From CAVTGO01 sp963734275 (GTDB taxonomy: Bacteria; Actinomycetota; UBA4738; HRBIN12): DNA of 64,000 nucleotides. The stretch is taken from NCBI GenBank assembly GCA_963734275.1, contig CAVTGO010000007.1:170444-234443 (forward strand), written 5' to 3'. Below are positions 34,178 through 43,665 of this stretch, piece by piece. Under the pieces are notes generated by a model. That model saw nothing but the letters and a program-made list of their open reading frames with translations, searched no databases and was not told the origin of the DNA. How positions within the stretch are numbered: position 1 is the stretch's first letter; the number at the start of each line of letters is the position of its first letter. The position numbers were made by a program, and so were the translations under genes.

Positions 34178-36273
34178 TGGACGACCCGCTCGAGGAGTAC
34201 CCGCGGCAGGTGGCGCGGACCCGGGGGTTCTCGCTCGGGATGCCGCGCGCGTTCACGGTGTCTCCCGACGGCGCGCGCGTCGTCTTCCTGCGGACGCGGA
34301 CGGGCGACGACCCCGTGTCCTGCCTGTGGGTCCTCGAAGTCGCGACCGGGGAGGAGCGGTGCGTGTTCGACCCGCGCTCGGGTTCCCTCGATGAGGACGA
34401 GGCCTCCCTGACGCCGGCCGAGCGCGCGCGCCGCGAGCGCGCCCGGGAACGTTCCACCGGGGTGACCCAGTTCGCGACGGATCGGGACGTGCGGCGGGCC
34501 GTGTTCTCCGTGTCGGGGCGGCTCTTCCTCGCCGACCTGTCCGAGGCGCTCACGCGAGAGCTCTCCGCGCCCGGAGCGGTGGACGACCCTCGGCTGGACC
34601 CGGCGGGCCACCGGATCGCGTTCGTCGTCGACGGATCGCTCCACGTCCGCGAGATCGAGGGTGGGGGTCGAGTCCTCGCCGCCGACGACGAGCCTGACGT
34701 GTCGTGGGGCCTGGCCGAGTTCGTCGCGGCCGAGGAGATGGATCGCCGACGCGGCCACTGGTGGTCGCCCGACGGCGCGACGCTGGCCGCCGCGCGCGTC
34801 GACGAGCGGCCCGTCTTGATCTGGCACATCGCCGACCAGACCGATCCCGCCGCGCCTCCGCGTGCGGTGCGGTACCCGCAGAACGGGACGGACGATGCGG
34901 TCGTCACGCTCCACCTGTTCGACGTCGGGACGGGCGACCGGACCGACGTGCCGTGGGACGCGGAGGCGTTCCCGTACCTCGGGCGGTTCCACTGGAGCGA
35001 CGGCGGGCCGCCGCTCCTGCTCGTCGTCTCGCGCGATCAGCGCACGACGCAGCTCCTCGAGGTCGATCCGGCGACCGGCGCGACGAGCCTCGTGCGCGAG
35101 GAGACCGATCCCGAGTGGGTGGACCTGCACCAGGACGACGTTCCCCGGCGCCTCGTCGGCGGCCGGATCGTCTCGATCGCCGCCGACCGCGAGACCGACA
35201 CGTACCGCCTCACCGTGGACGGGGAGTTCGTCACGCCGAGCGGCCTCCAGGTGCGGACGATCCTCGAAACCGGGCACGACGTACTGTTCCGAGCGTCCGA
35301 AGAGGTCCCGACCGAGATCCACCTGTGGCGCTGGTCGGACGCGAACGGGGCGATCCGTCTCACCGACGCGCCCGGCGTGCATTCGGGGGCGACGGGCGGC
35401 GACACGTCCGTCGTCGTCTCGGCGACCCCGGAGGCGGCGCGCCCGTCCGCGCAGGTGGTCCGGGGCGACCTGACCGCCTTCCCGGTGGCCTCGGAGGTCG
35501 AGGAGCCCGTGATCCGACCGACGCCCCGGTTCCTCACGCTCGGCGACCGCGGGCTGCACGCGGCCCTTCTGCTCCCCGGCGGCGCCGAGCCCCACCGCCC
35601 ACTCCCGGTGCTGCTCGACCCGTACGGCGGCCCGCATCACGCTCGGGTCGTGAAGTCCGGGGGGGACTTCCTCACCTCGCAGTGGTTCGCGGATCACGGG
35701 TTCGCGGTGCTCGTCGTGGACGGGCGCGGCGTCGACGGCCGAGGGCCGGCGTGGGACCGAGCCGTGAAGTTCGACTTCGGCGTAACGGTCGATGACCAGA
35801 TCGACGCGCTGCACGCGGCGGGTGAGCAGCTCGGGTTCCTCGACCTGTCGCGCGTAGGGATCCGCGGGTGGTCGTTCGGCGGGTACCTGGCGGCGATGGC
35901 GGTGCTCCGGCATCCGCAGGCGATCCACGCGGCGGTGATCGGCGCGCCGGTCACGGACCAGCGCCTCTACGACACCTATTACACGGAGCGGTACCTCGGG
36001 CATCCGGACGAGCACCCCGACGTCTACGACCGCAACTCGGTGGTCGGCGAGGCCGCGAGCCTGCAGCGACCGGCGCTGCTGATCCACGGTCTTGCCGACG
36101 ACAACGTCTTCGTCGCCAACACCCTCCGGTTCTCGGCAGCGTTGTTCGAGGCGGGGCGGTTCCACGAGCTGGTCCTGATCCCGAACGCCACGCACCTCAC
36201 GAGATCCGACGCGATCACCGAGAACCTGCTCCGGGTCCAGCTGCGCTTCCTCCGGAGCGCGCTCGGGCACTGA
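34177..36273 (+). CDS. S9-family serine peptidase, dipeptidyl-peptidase IV-like
   Basis: 698 aa, start overlapping recR (TGATG). The N-terminal half is a DPP4-type propeller containing the substrate-binding double Glu (FVAAEEMDRRRGHWWSPDG); the C-terminal alpha/beta-hydrolase has the catalytic Ser in GWSFGGY (about residue 566), Asp in LADDNV (about 640) and His in ATHLT (about 670). No signal peptide, so cytoplasmic. Likely cleaves dipeptides from peptide N-termini. Confidence 0.9.
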
Positions 36274-36320
36274 GGCGCCGGTTCCTCGGTGCGCAGGGGT
36301 GCCGCTGTTACCCTGCCTTC

Positions 36321-37559
36321 GTGCCCACGATCGTGCAGAAATACGGCGGGACCTCGGTCGGCTCGACCGAGCGGATCCAGCGCGTGGCCGACAGGATCGT
36401 GCGCGCGCGCGAGGAGGGGAACGACGTCGTGGCGGTCGTCTCGGCGATGGGTCGCACCACGGACGAGCTCGTCGCCATGGCCGAGGAGCTCACACCGGTG
36501 CCCGAGCCGCGCGAGCTGGACATGCTCCTCACGGCCGGCGAGCGGATCGCGATGTCGCTCCTCGCGATCGCCGTCAACGCGCGCGGGTGCAAGGCGGCGA
36601 GCTACACTGGCTCGCAGGCCGGGATCATCACCGACACCCAGCACGGCAAGGCGAAGATCGTCGAGATCCGTCCCGGACGGATCAAGGAGTCGCTGGTCGC
36701 CGGCAACGTGGTGATCCTCGCCGGTTTCCAGGGCCTGTCCACCGACTACGACATCACGACGCTCGGCCGTGGCGGCTCGGACACGACCGCGGTGGCGATG
36801 GCGGGAGCGCTCGGCGCCGCGGTGTGCGAGATCTACACCGACGTCGAGGGCGTGTTCACGGCCGATCCCCGGATCGAGCCCGGCGCCCGGAAGATCGACC
36901 GCGTGAGCTACGAGGAGATGCTCGAGCTAGCGGCCGGGGGCGCGAGGGTCCTCCAGCTGCGATCCGTCGAGTACGCTCGGAGGCACGACGTAGCGCTCCA
37001 CGTCCGGAGCTCGTTCACCGACGCGCCGGGGACGTGGGTGGTGGAGGACGACGACGAGATGCTCGAGGCGGCCCTGATCCGCGGCGTGGCCCTCGACGCC
37101 GAGGAGGCCAAGGTCACGCTCGACGACGTCCCCGACCGGCCGGGGGTCGCAGCGTCGATCTTCAAGGCCGTCGCCGCCGAAGGCATCAGCGTGGACATGA
37201 TCGTGCAGAACGTCTCCCACGAAGGCCGCACCGACCTCTCGTTCACGATCCCACGCATCGAGCTTTCGCGCGTCGAGGCGGTCCTGCAGGCGATCGTGTC
37301 GGACGTCGGCGCCGTGCGGTACTCGGCCGACGACGGCATCGCCAAGCTGTCGCTCGTGGGCGCGGGGATGAAGACCAACCCCGGCGTGGCGGCGGACATG
37401 TTCGATGCGCTCGCGACCGAGGGCATCAACATCGAGATGATCTCGACGTCCTCGATCCGGATCTCCTGCGTGATCCGGGCGGCGGATGCCGAGCGCGCGG
37501 TGAGGACCGTCCACCGTCGGTTCGGCCTGGACGGCGAGCCGATGCCGGGCGAGGGCTGA
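36321..37559 (+). CDS. lysC: Aspartate kinase
   Basis: 412 aa. Catalyses the first step of the Lys/Thr/Met/DAP pathway. VQKYGGTSVGS is the kinase signature, LTAGERIAMSLLA and GRGGSDTTAVAMA bind aspartate and ATP, and two ACT domains occupy about residues 265-410 (DVPDRPGVAASIFKAVA, NPGVAADMFDALA) for feedback control. GTG 36321 with TACCCT 6 nt upstream. Downstream asd catalyses the next step; a membrane protein lies between them. Confidence 0.95.
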   Translation: MPTIVQKYGGTSVGSTERIQRVADRIVRAREEGNDVVAVVSAMGRTTDELVAMAEELTPVPEPRELDMLLTAGERIAMSLLAIAVNARGCKAASYTGSQAGIITDTQHGKAKIVEIRPGRIKESLVAGNVVILAGFQGLSTDYDITTLGRGGSDTTAVAMAGALGAAVCEIYTDVEGVFTADPRIEPGARKIDRVSYEEMLELAAGGARVLQLRSVEYARRHDVALHVRSSFTDAPGTWVVEDDDEMLEAALIRGVALDAEEAKVTLDDVPDRPGVAASIFKAVAAEGISVDMIVQNVSHEGRTDLSFTIPRIELSRVEAVLQAIVSDVGAVRYSADDGIAKLSLVGAGMKTNPGVAADMFDALATEGINIEMISTSSIRISCVIRAADAERAVRTVHRRFGLDGEPMPGEG

Positions 37560-37561
37560 GC

Positions 37562-38251
37562 ATGGTCGTCTGCCCCAACTGTCGCAGCGTCAACGACGAG
37601 GAGCGGAGCCAGTGCGCGCAGTGCGGCGCGTCCCTCGACCCCGGGTACTCGGCGCTCCTGCCCGTCCGTCGCACCGAGGAGGAGCGTCCGCCCCTCGAGC
37701 TGAAGACGCCGAAGCCGCCGTCGCGGTGGCGGCCGATCGTCCTGCTCGCCGTCGTCGGCGTCGCCGCTATCGCGTACGGCGGGTACACGCTGCTCAGGCC
37801 CGACCCTTGCGACGGCACCAACTTCGAGTCGGACAACTTCGGCTACTGCATCCTGGTCCCCGAGGGTTGGGAGGCGGGCCCCGCGCGGTTCGGCGCCGAC
37901 GTCACGCTGGACCAGTTCGCCCCGCCGACCGAGGCGGCCACGGTCGTGGTCGAGGCCGTCGACCTCGAGACGGGGGTGGCGCTCGAGGAGTGGTCCGAGT
38001 TCATCCGCACGCGCGACGAGGAAGCGGGTCTCACGCCGGGCCCGGCCAGCGAGGCGTCCCTCGACGGCATCGACGCCCTCCAGTGGGACGTCACCGTGGC
38101 CGCCGAGGATGGCGAGACCTTCCAGCTCCGCGAGGTCGTGGCGGTCGTCGAGAGCGTGGGCTGGCGGATCACGCTGAACGATCTGCAGGACGGGTTCGAC
38201 ACTACGGCGGTCGTGTTCCAGGACATGCTCGACTCCTGGCGGTTCGCATAG
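37562..38251 (+). CDS. Zinc-ribbon membrane protein of unknown function
   Basis: 229 aa. N-terminal zinc ribbon CPNCRSVNDEERSQCAQCG, a Pro/Lys-rich linker, one transmembrane helix (IVLLAVVGVAAIAYGGYTLL), then an extracytoplasmic domain of about 140 aa (CILVPEGWEAGP, LDGIDALQWDV, WRITLNDLQDGFD) resembling the PsbP-like lipoprotein domains of actinobacteria. It starts 2 bp after lysC and ends 2 bp before asd. Its role is unknown. Confidence 0.75.
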   Translation: MVVCPNCRSVNDEERSQCAQCGASLDPGYSALLPVRRTEEERPPLELKTPKPPSRWRPIVLLAVVGVAAIAYGGYTLLRPDPCDGTNFESDNFGYCILVPEGWEAGPARFGADVTLDQFAPPTEAATVVVEAVDLETGVALEEWSEFIRTRDEEAGLTPGPASEASLDGIDALQWDVTVAAEDGETFQLREVVAVVESVGWRITLNDLQDGFDTTAVVFQDMLDSWRFA

Positions 38252-38253
38252 CC

Positions 38254-39286
38254 ATGCGCGTCGCGATCGTCGGAGCCACCGGAGCGGTCGGCCGGACGAT
38301 GGTGCGCATCCTCGAGGAGCGCGACTTCCCGCTCGACGAGCTGATCCCGCTCGCCAGCGAGCGGACCGCGGGCACGCGCCTGCGCTTCCGGGACGAGGAG
38401 CTCACGGTCGGGGTCCTGTCGCTCGAGGCGCTCGAGGGCGTGGACGTCGCCCTCAGCTCGTGCGGCAGCGCCATCGCGAAGACCTGGGTACCCCAGGCCG
38501 CCGAGGCCGGGACCGTGTGCATCGACAACTCCAGCGCGTTCCGGATGGAGCCGTGGGCGCGCCTCGTGATCCCCGAGGTCAACCCCGAGGCGATCGACGC
38601 CGCGACCAAGGTCTACTGCGTTCCCAACTGCACGATCATCACGACGCTGATGGCCGTCGCGCCGCTGCACCGCGCCGCCGGACTGCGCACGCTGATCGTG
38701 AGCTCGTACCAGTCGGTCTCCGGCGCCGGCGCCAAGGGCGTCCGCGAGCTGGCCGAGCAGGTCGAGAAGCTGCGCGGCATGGAGGACGACCTGGCCCATC
38801 CGGACCCGGACGCGCTCCCGGTGGGCGAGGTGTTCGGCAAGACGATCGCGTACAACGTGCTGGCCAAGGTCGACGTGTTCGACGCCGGAGTCCGGCTCGA
38901 CGTTCGAGGAGATCAAGGTCCAGCGCGAGGCCCGGCGGATCCTGTCGATGCCGGAGCTCGAGATCGCCGCGACCTGCGTCCGGGTCCCGGTGCCCGTCGG
39001 CCACAGCGTCAGCGTGCACGCGACGTTCGACCGCCCGATCTCGGTCGACGAGGCTCGCGCGGTCGTGGCCGGCGCTCCCGGCGTCCAGCTCCGCGACGAC
39101 CCGGCGAACGACGTCTATCCGAGCCCGCTCGAGGCCGCGGGTCTGGACGACGTGCTCGTCGGCCGGATCCGGCAGCCGGAGGGCCGCGACGACGCCCTGA
39201 TGCTGTTCGCCTGCGGCGACAACCTGCGCAAGGGCGCCGCCCTGAACGCGGTCCAGATCGCCGAGGCCCTCCCGGCTCGGGCCTAA
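38254..39286 (+). CDS. asd: Aspartate-semialdehyde dehydrogenase (one frameshift)
   Basis: About 344 aa. N-terminal NADP-binding VAIVGATGAVGRTMVRIL, the catalytic Cys in VPNCTI, SSYQSVSGAGAKG and NVLAKVDVFD are in one frame; after about 38900 the frame shifts to TFEEIKVQREARRIL, RVPVPVGHSVSVH (active-site His region) and DNLRKGAALNAVQIAE. All catalytic parts are present, so the shift near 38898 is likely a base-calling error. Makes aspartate semialdehyde for Lys/Thr/Met synthesis. Confidence 0.9.
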
Positions 39287-40188
39287 CCGAGCTCGGCCAG
39301 CGCGCGAGCGACGAACGCCTCGTACCGGTCGAGCCGCTCGCGTGTATGGCTGGCGTCCTCCTCGGAGCCGTCGCCCAACCAGTCGGCGGCGTCGAGGAGA
39401 TCCCAGTACGGGTGATCGTCTCCGGTGTCGCCCGCCTCGGCGAGCCAGGCCTCGCGGAACGCGTCGGCAAGCTCCTGATCGAACTCCCAGGCGAGGTTGA
39501 TCCGCATCTGCGCGAGGTCGATCCCGGCCGGTCCCGAGCAGCCGGTGGTCCAGTCGATGATCCCGGTGAGCCGGCCGTCGACCCACATCGTGTTCCCGTG
39601 GTGGTAGTCGCGGTGGATGAACCGCGGGGCGTGATCCGGCGCGTCGCCGGCGGCCACCTCGAACAGGCGCTCCCAGACCGCCTCATCGCGGGCCCACGGC
39701 GGAACGCGCAGGTCGGCCTCCGTCAGTCCGTCCGATCGGTAGTAGGGCTCGTACGTTCGGAACCCCTCGGGCGTCGCGGCCGCATGGAGCCCCGGGAGCG
39801 GTTCGGCCAGTCGCCGCACGAACGCGTCCCGCGGCTCGACGTGGACGGGTGGCGAGCCCGGCAGGCGCGTGACCAGCAGCGTCGGGACGTCGCACTCGCG
39901 CGCCTCGACGTCCTCTGCGATCAGGCGCGGTACCGGGGCGTCGATCGCGGCGAGCACACCCATCGTCTCGAGCTCGGCGCGCGGGTCGTACCAGGGGTCG
40001 GTCCCGCGGAGCTCGCCGTCGGTGTAGCGCCTGAGCACCGCGTCGAGGACGCCGCCGGCTGCGGTCTCGACGAGCAGCCGATGGTTGGTGTGCGAGGCCT
40101 CCGGCATCGGTTCGACGCGCAGGATGCGCGCGCCCGGCCCGAGCGTGGAGCGCACCCACGCGCGCGTCTTCACCGGGATCGGGTTCAT
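39283..40188 (-). CDS. Aminoglycoside phosphotransferase-family kinase
   Basis: 301 aa. PRFIHRDYHHGNTMW holds the catalytic Asp and Asn of the APH fold and GIIDWTTGCSGP the metal-binding Asp. The N-terminal lobe has SHTNHRLLVETAAG. Family members phosphorylate aminoglycosides, choline, homoserine, fructosamine and other small molecules. ATG 40188 overlaps the stop of the GNAT gene (ATGA); last gene of a four-gene operon with two acetyltransferases. Confidence 0.85.
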   Translation of the reverse strand: MNPIPVKTRAWVRSTLGPGARILRVEPMPEASHTNHRLLVETAAGGVLDAVLRRYTDGELRGTDPWYDPRAELETMGVLAAIDAPVPRLIAEDVEARECDVPTLLVTRLPGSPPVHVEPRDAFVRRLAEPLPGLHAAATPEGFRTYEPYYRSDGLTEADLRVPPWARDEAVWERLFEVAAGDAPDHAPRFIHRDYHHGNTMWVDGRLTGIIDWTTGCSGPAGIDLAQMRINLAWEFDQELADAFREAWLAEAGDTGDDHPYWDLLDAADWLGDGSEEDASHTRERLDRYEAFVARALAELG

Positions 40189-40670
40189 TCGTTGTAGCCG
40201 GCGCGGCCCCAGCTCTCGTCGAGGAGCTTCACGAACCAAGTGCCGTTGTCCGTCCACCCCTCGCGGCCGTAGAAGCGGTGGGTCGCCTCCCGCCAGCGGC
40301 TGGTCTCGAGCGACATCCGGAAACACCCGCGCTTGCGCGCGAGCTCCTCGGCCCGGGCGAGCAAGGCGCTCCCGACCCCTTCGCCCCGCTTGGACTCCGT
40401 GACGACCAGGTCGTTCACCCACGCCTGGGGGCGGGGGTGGCCGAGGCGCTGCCGGAACTCCATGTCGAGCAGCCCCACCAACCGGACGCCGGGCTCCTCG
40501 GCCACGAGGGTGCGGGACTCGCGCAGGGCGAGGTGCCCCCCGAACAGGATCTCGTACGAGGGGTTCGAGACCGCCGAGGGCGACACGTCGCGGCCGAGCT
40601 CCACCAGGAGCCCCGCCACCTGCGGCCAGTCCCCGACGACCGCCGCCCGGATCGTGACGTCCGCGGCCAT
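40185..40670 (-). CDS. GNAT family N-acetyltransferase
   Basis: 161 aa single-domain GNAT: VTIRAAVVGDWPQVAGLL, VNDLVVTESKRGEGVGSALL (acetyl-CoA loop) and FRMSLETSRWREATHRFYGR. Lies 3 bp after the Eis-like gene. The compact form is like that of small-molecule acetyltransferases; substrate unknown. Confidence 0.85.
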   Translation of the reverse strand: MAADVTIRAAVVGDWPQVAGLLVELGRDVSPSAVSNPSYEILFGGHLALRESRTLVAEEPGVRLVGLLDMEFRQRLGHPRPQAWVNDLVVTESKRGEGVGSALLARAEELARKRGCFRMSLETSRWREATHRFYGREGWTDNGTWFVKLLDESWGRAGYNE

Positions 40671-40673
40671 CGC

Positions 40674-41866
40674 TCAGAAGAAGTCGAGCATGAAGGGAGC
40701 CGGCCCGGTGAACAGCTGCGCGAGGAAGGGCACGGCGGGATCGTCGGCGTCCAAGAGGCCGAGCCGGACCGCATCGAACGGGGAGAGGTACCCGGTGAAC
40801 ATCGACGACAGGATCCCGATCGGGATCGGCCGGACGCGGGCCCCAGGGTCCGGCTCCACATGCACCGTCCCCCCGGTCGCCTCGATCCGCCACGGCCCGC
40901 GGTTCCCGTCGAACATCGCGTCCTCCACGCCGATCGAGGCGGCTCCGTTGACGGGCGGGTAGCCCCGTGCCTCGAGAGCCGCCGGGACGTCGAGGAGGCG
41001 CAGCATCCATCGGTAGATCCAGTGCTGCCGGACCCGTTGCTCCTCGACGAGGATCGCGAGCGGCTCGGCGGGCGGACCGGTGAACCGGACCAGCGTGCCC
41101 AGACCCCGGAACCCGCGGAAGTAGCCGAGGAGCGACGCGAGGCCCTCGAGGGTGGACGCCACCATGTGCCTGCACTCGAGGAGGAACGTCACGTCCAGGT
41201 CGCCCTCGGTGTCACGGTGCACGAAGGAGGCGTAGCCCTCGACGCCGCCCGGGCCCCGCGCCACGACGGCGCGGTGGGTCTCGGTCTGCGAGTGAGAACC
41301 CATGACCCGTTGTGGCCACCACTGCTCGTCGTCGCCGTCCACCGGTCCGTTGTGGTGCCGCATCGCCTCGCGGTAGCACGCGCGAACGTCCGGCAGATCC
41401 TCCATCGGGTCGTACTGGGTCACGACGAGCGGTCCCGAGGGGCCGCGCGGGATGTCGTCCAGCGAGAGATCGTGCTGCACGTACGTCCCGGCGATCTCGA
41501 ACCCGAGCCCGCGGTACGGGCGGAGCGTCGCCGGGTACAGCGCCGAGATCGGCTGCCCCCCTCGCGGGCTTCGTGCAGGAGCCGGCCGAGGGCGCCGCTT
41601 GCGAGCCCGGACCCGCGAGCCTCGGGGAGCGTCGCCACGCCCCAGATGCCGCACATCTCCAGCTCCCGACCGCCCCACCGCTGGCGCAGGTCGCGCGCGC
41701 CCGCGACGGCCACCACGCGGTCGCCGTCGAACGCGCAGCGGATGTCCGCGAGCGGAAGGCTCGACGCGCGATACTCGACCCAGGTGGGCGGCAGGTTCAG
41801 CGAGAGCGCGAGGACGCGCGCGACCTCCTCGCGATGCTGCTCGGTCGGCGTGCGGAACTCGGTCAT
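40674..41866 (-). CDS. Eis-like multi-GNAT/SCP2 acetyltransferase (one frameshift)
   Basis: About 397 aa if one G is restored in the six-G run (plus strand C at 41556-41561). N-terminal GNAT with WGVATLPEARGSGLASGALG, second domain with HRAVVARGPGG and LLGYFRGFRGLGTLV, and C-terminal sterol-carrier-like domain ending ..GLLDADDPAVPFLAQLF and PFMLDFF. A C-terminal carboxylate is typical of Eis, which acetylates aminoglycosides and other amines in M. tuberculosis. ATG 41866 overlaps the MazG-like stop (ATGA). Confidence 0.82.
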
Positions 41867-42153
41867 CGCGCGAACGGGCACGCGCACGGGATCGCCCCGC
41901 ACTTCGGGCATCCGTTCGCGTACCGCGCCGCCGCCAGCTCCATGTCCACGCCGGAGAGGTTCGCGAGCGAGGTGAGCCAGGCGAGGACGTCGGAGAACTC
42001 GAGCTCCAGCTCCTCTGGATCGCCGTGGCGGAGGGCGCGGGCGAGCTCGCCGACCTCCTCGGTCATCCACCGGAACGTCGAATCGGGCCCGCGCCGCGCG
42101 TCGCGCTCGTAGTAGGTGCGGCGAAGGGTGGCTTGCAGTTGTGCCATCTCCAT
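41863..42153 (-). CDS. MazG-like nucleotide pyrophosphohydrolase
   Basis: 96 aa. EEVGELARAL and EFSDVLAWLTSLANL give the EExxE and ExxD metal motifs of all-alpha NTP pyrophosphatases. The C-terminus carries CPKCGAIPCACPF, a probable zinc site. Members clean up noncanonical NTPs or dispose of dNTPs. First gene of the operon leading into the Eis-like, GNAT and APH genes. ATG 42147 is an alternative start. Confidence 0.82.
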   Translation of the reverse strand: MEMAQLQATLRRTYYERDARRGPDSTFRWMTEEVGELARALRHGDPEELELEFSDVLAWLTSLANLSGVDMELAAARYANGCPKCGAIPCACPFAR

Positions 42154-42178
42154 CAGGCCGCCGAGTCTATCCGGGTGC

Positions 42179-43570
42179 CTAGACGCTGCGGCGCGCGTCG
42201 GGGATGCGTCGGGCGACCAGCACGAGGATCAGCGCCGTCACGAACGCGATCGAGAACGCCCCGGCGATCCCGGCCTCGAGAGAGATCGTGCCGGCGTCCG
42301 CGAGCGCGACGCTGGCACCTCCGAGACCCGCCCCGACGCCGACGCCGAGGTAGTCCATGAGGATCGTCGAGGAGAGCTCGCCGGCCTCGTGGCCCTCGGT
42401 CGCCTCCGCCATGACGGCGAGCGGGATCGTGGGGAACACGATGCCCATCCCGAACCCGCCGAAGCCCCACCCCACGTACGCGATCGCGAGCGGCAGCGAC
42501 GCGACGAGTCCGGTCGAGACGAGCACCGCGGCCAGCGCGATCATCGACGCCCCGAAGGCGGTCAGCCACCTGGCTCCGACCCGTTGGACGATCCGCGACT
42601 GGAGCCAGCTGCCCGCGGCCCACGAGAACGCCGCGCCGGTCACGATGAGTCCCGCCGCCGTGAGCGAGAGCCCACGGACGTTCACCAGCATCAGCGTGAG
42701 GAACGCGTCGATCGCCAGGAACGCGGCCGAGGCCAGGAACGCGGCAGCGGCCGCCGCGGGGAGACCCGGTTTGGCGATCAGCGTCCCGCGCGGGGTGATC
42801 CGCGCCAGCGCCGGCAGGCCGAGGAACAGGCCGAGCGGCACGAGCACGGCCGTCGTCCATCCGATCCTCGTCAACCCCGCGAGGAAGAACCCCGCACCGA
42901 GCATCAGCCGGAGGCTAGCGACGACCGGGAGTCGCTCCTCGTCCGCGATGCCCTCCACGCCGCGCATCGCGGGAAGGACGAGGAGCACGCCGAGCCCGAT
43001 CGCCGGGATCGGTCCGATGAAGGCCCATCGCCACCCGAACGCCTCGGCGATCCAGCCGCCGAGGAGCGGCCCGGCGAGCCCGGGCAGGATCCACATGGAC
43101 GCGAGTAGCGCCATCACGCGCGGCCGGATCCGCTCCGGGTAGGTCTTCGCGACGGTGGCGAGCGACACGACGTACAGCCCGCCGCCGCCGATCCCCTGCA
43201 CGAACCGTCCCAGCACCAGGACGAGCATCGACGGGGCGAACGCGGCGATCAGCAGGCCCGCGACGTACATCACCGTGGTGGCGCCGAGCACCTTGCGCGG
43301 CCCGAGCCGGTCGGTCATCCGTCCCGCGATCGGCACGGTGCCGAGCGAGGCGAGCGTGAGCGCCGTGAACGTCCACCCGTAGAGCGAGAGACCGCCGAGG
43401 TCCTCCTCGACCGCCGGCAGGATCGTGGCGACGATCAGCGCCTCGATCGCGATGAGCGCCTCGAGCAGCAGGAGACCCATCGTGAGCCGTCCCCGGGAGC
43501 CCGCGAACACCTCGCGCCACGGAGGCGGGGCGGGAGTGGTCGCAGCTCCGCGCTCGGTCGCGCCCGACAT
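42179..43570 (-). CDS. MFS drug/solute transporter
   Basis: 463 aa, 12-14 transmembrane helices. GRMTDRLGPRKVLG (loop 2-3 signature), LGRFVQGIGGGGLYVV and RVMALLASMWILPGLAGPLLGG (motif C-like GxxxGPxxGG) mark a proton-driven drug antiporter of the DHA type. A TAGGCT box ends 8 nt before the start on the minus strand. It lies between the modification operon and the lipid operon, divergent from the latter. Confidence 0.88.
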   Translation of the reverse strand: MSGATERGAATTPAPPPWREVFAGSRGRLTMGLLLLEALIAIEALIVATILPAVEEDLGGLSLYGWTFTALTLASLGTVPIAGRMTDRLGPRKVLGATTVMYVAGLLIAAFAPSMLVLVLGRFVQGIGGGGLYVVSLATVAKTYPERIRPRVMALLASMWILPGLAGPLLGGWIAEAFGWRWAFIGPIPAIGLGVLLVLPAMRGVEGIADEERLPVVASLRLMLGAGFFLAGLTRIGWTTAVLVPLGLFLGLPALARITPRGTLIAKPGLPAAAAAAFLASAAFLAIDAFLTLMLVNVRGLSLTAAGLIVTGAAFSWAAGSWLQSRIVQRVGARWLTAFGASMIALAAVLVSTGLVASLPLAIAYVGWGFGGFGMGIVFPTIPLAVMAEATEGHEAGELSSTILMDYLGVGVGAGLGGASVALADAGTISLEAGIAGAFSIAFVTALILVLVARRIPDARRSV

Positions 43571-43629
43571 CGCCGCTCAGCCTACCGATGGGCGTCGCTC
43601 GTCCCCGCGGACGCCGCCCACTGTCCGAC

Positions 43630-43658
43630 TTGTCTACCAACCGGTAGATGTGCATAAT
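43630..43658 (+). promoter_or_regulatory. Promoter and TetR-type operator of the lipid operon
   Basis: TTGTCT (43630-43635), 17-bp spacer and CATAAT (43653-43658). The palindrome TCTACCAACCGGTAGA (43633-43648; 6-bp arms, 4-bp centre) overlaps the -35 and spacer, where a repressor would block RNA polymerase. The first in-frame start beyond the -10 is GTG 43666, 7 nt after it, so the message is leaderless. The TetR gene closing the operon is the obvious candidate repressor. Confidence 0.7.
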
Positions 43659-43665
43659 CTGCCAC

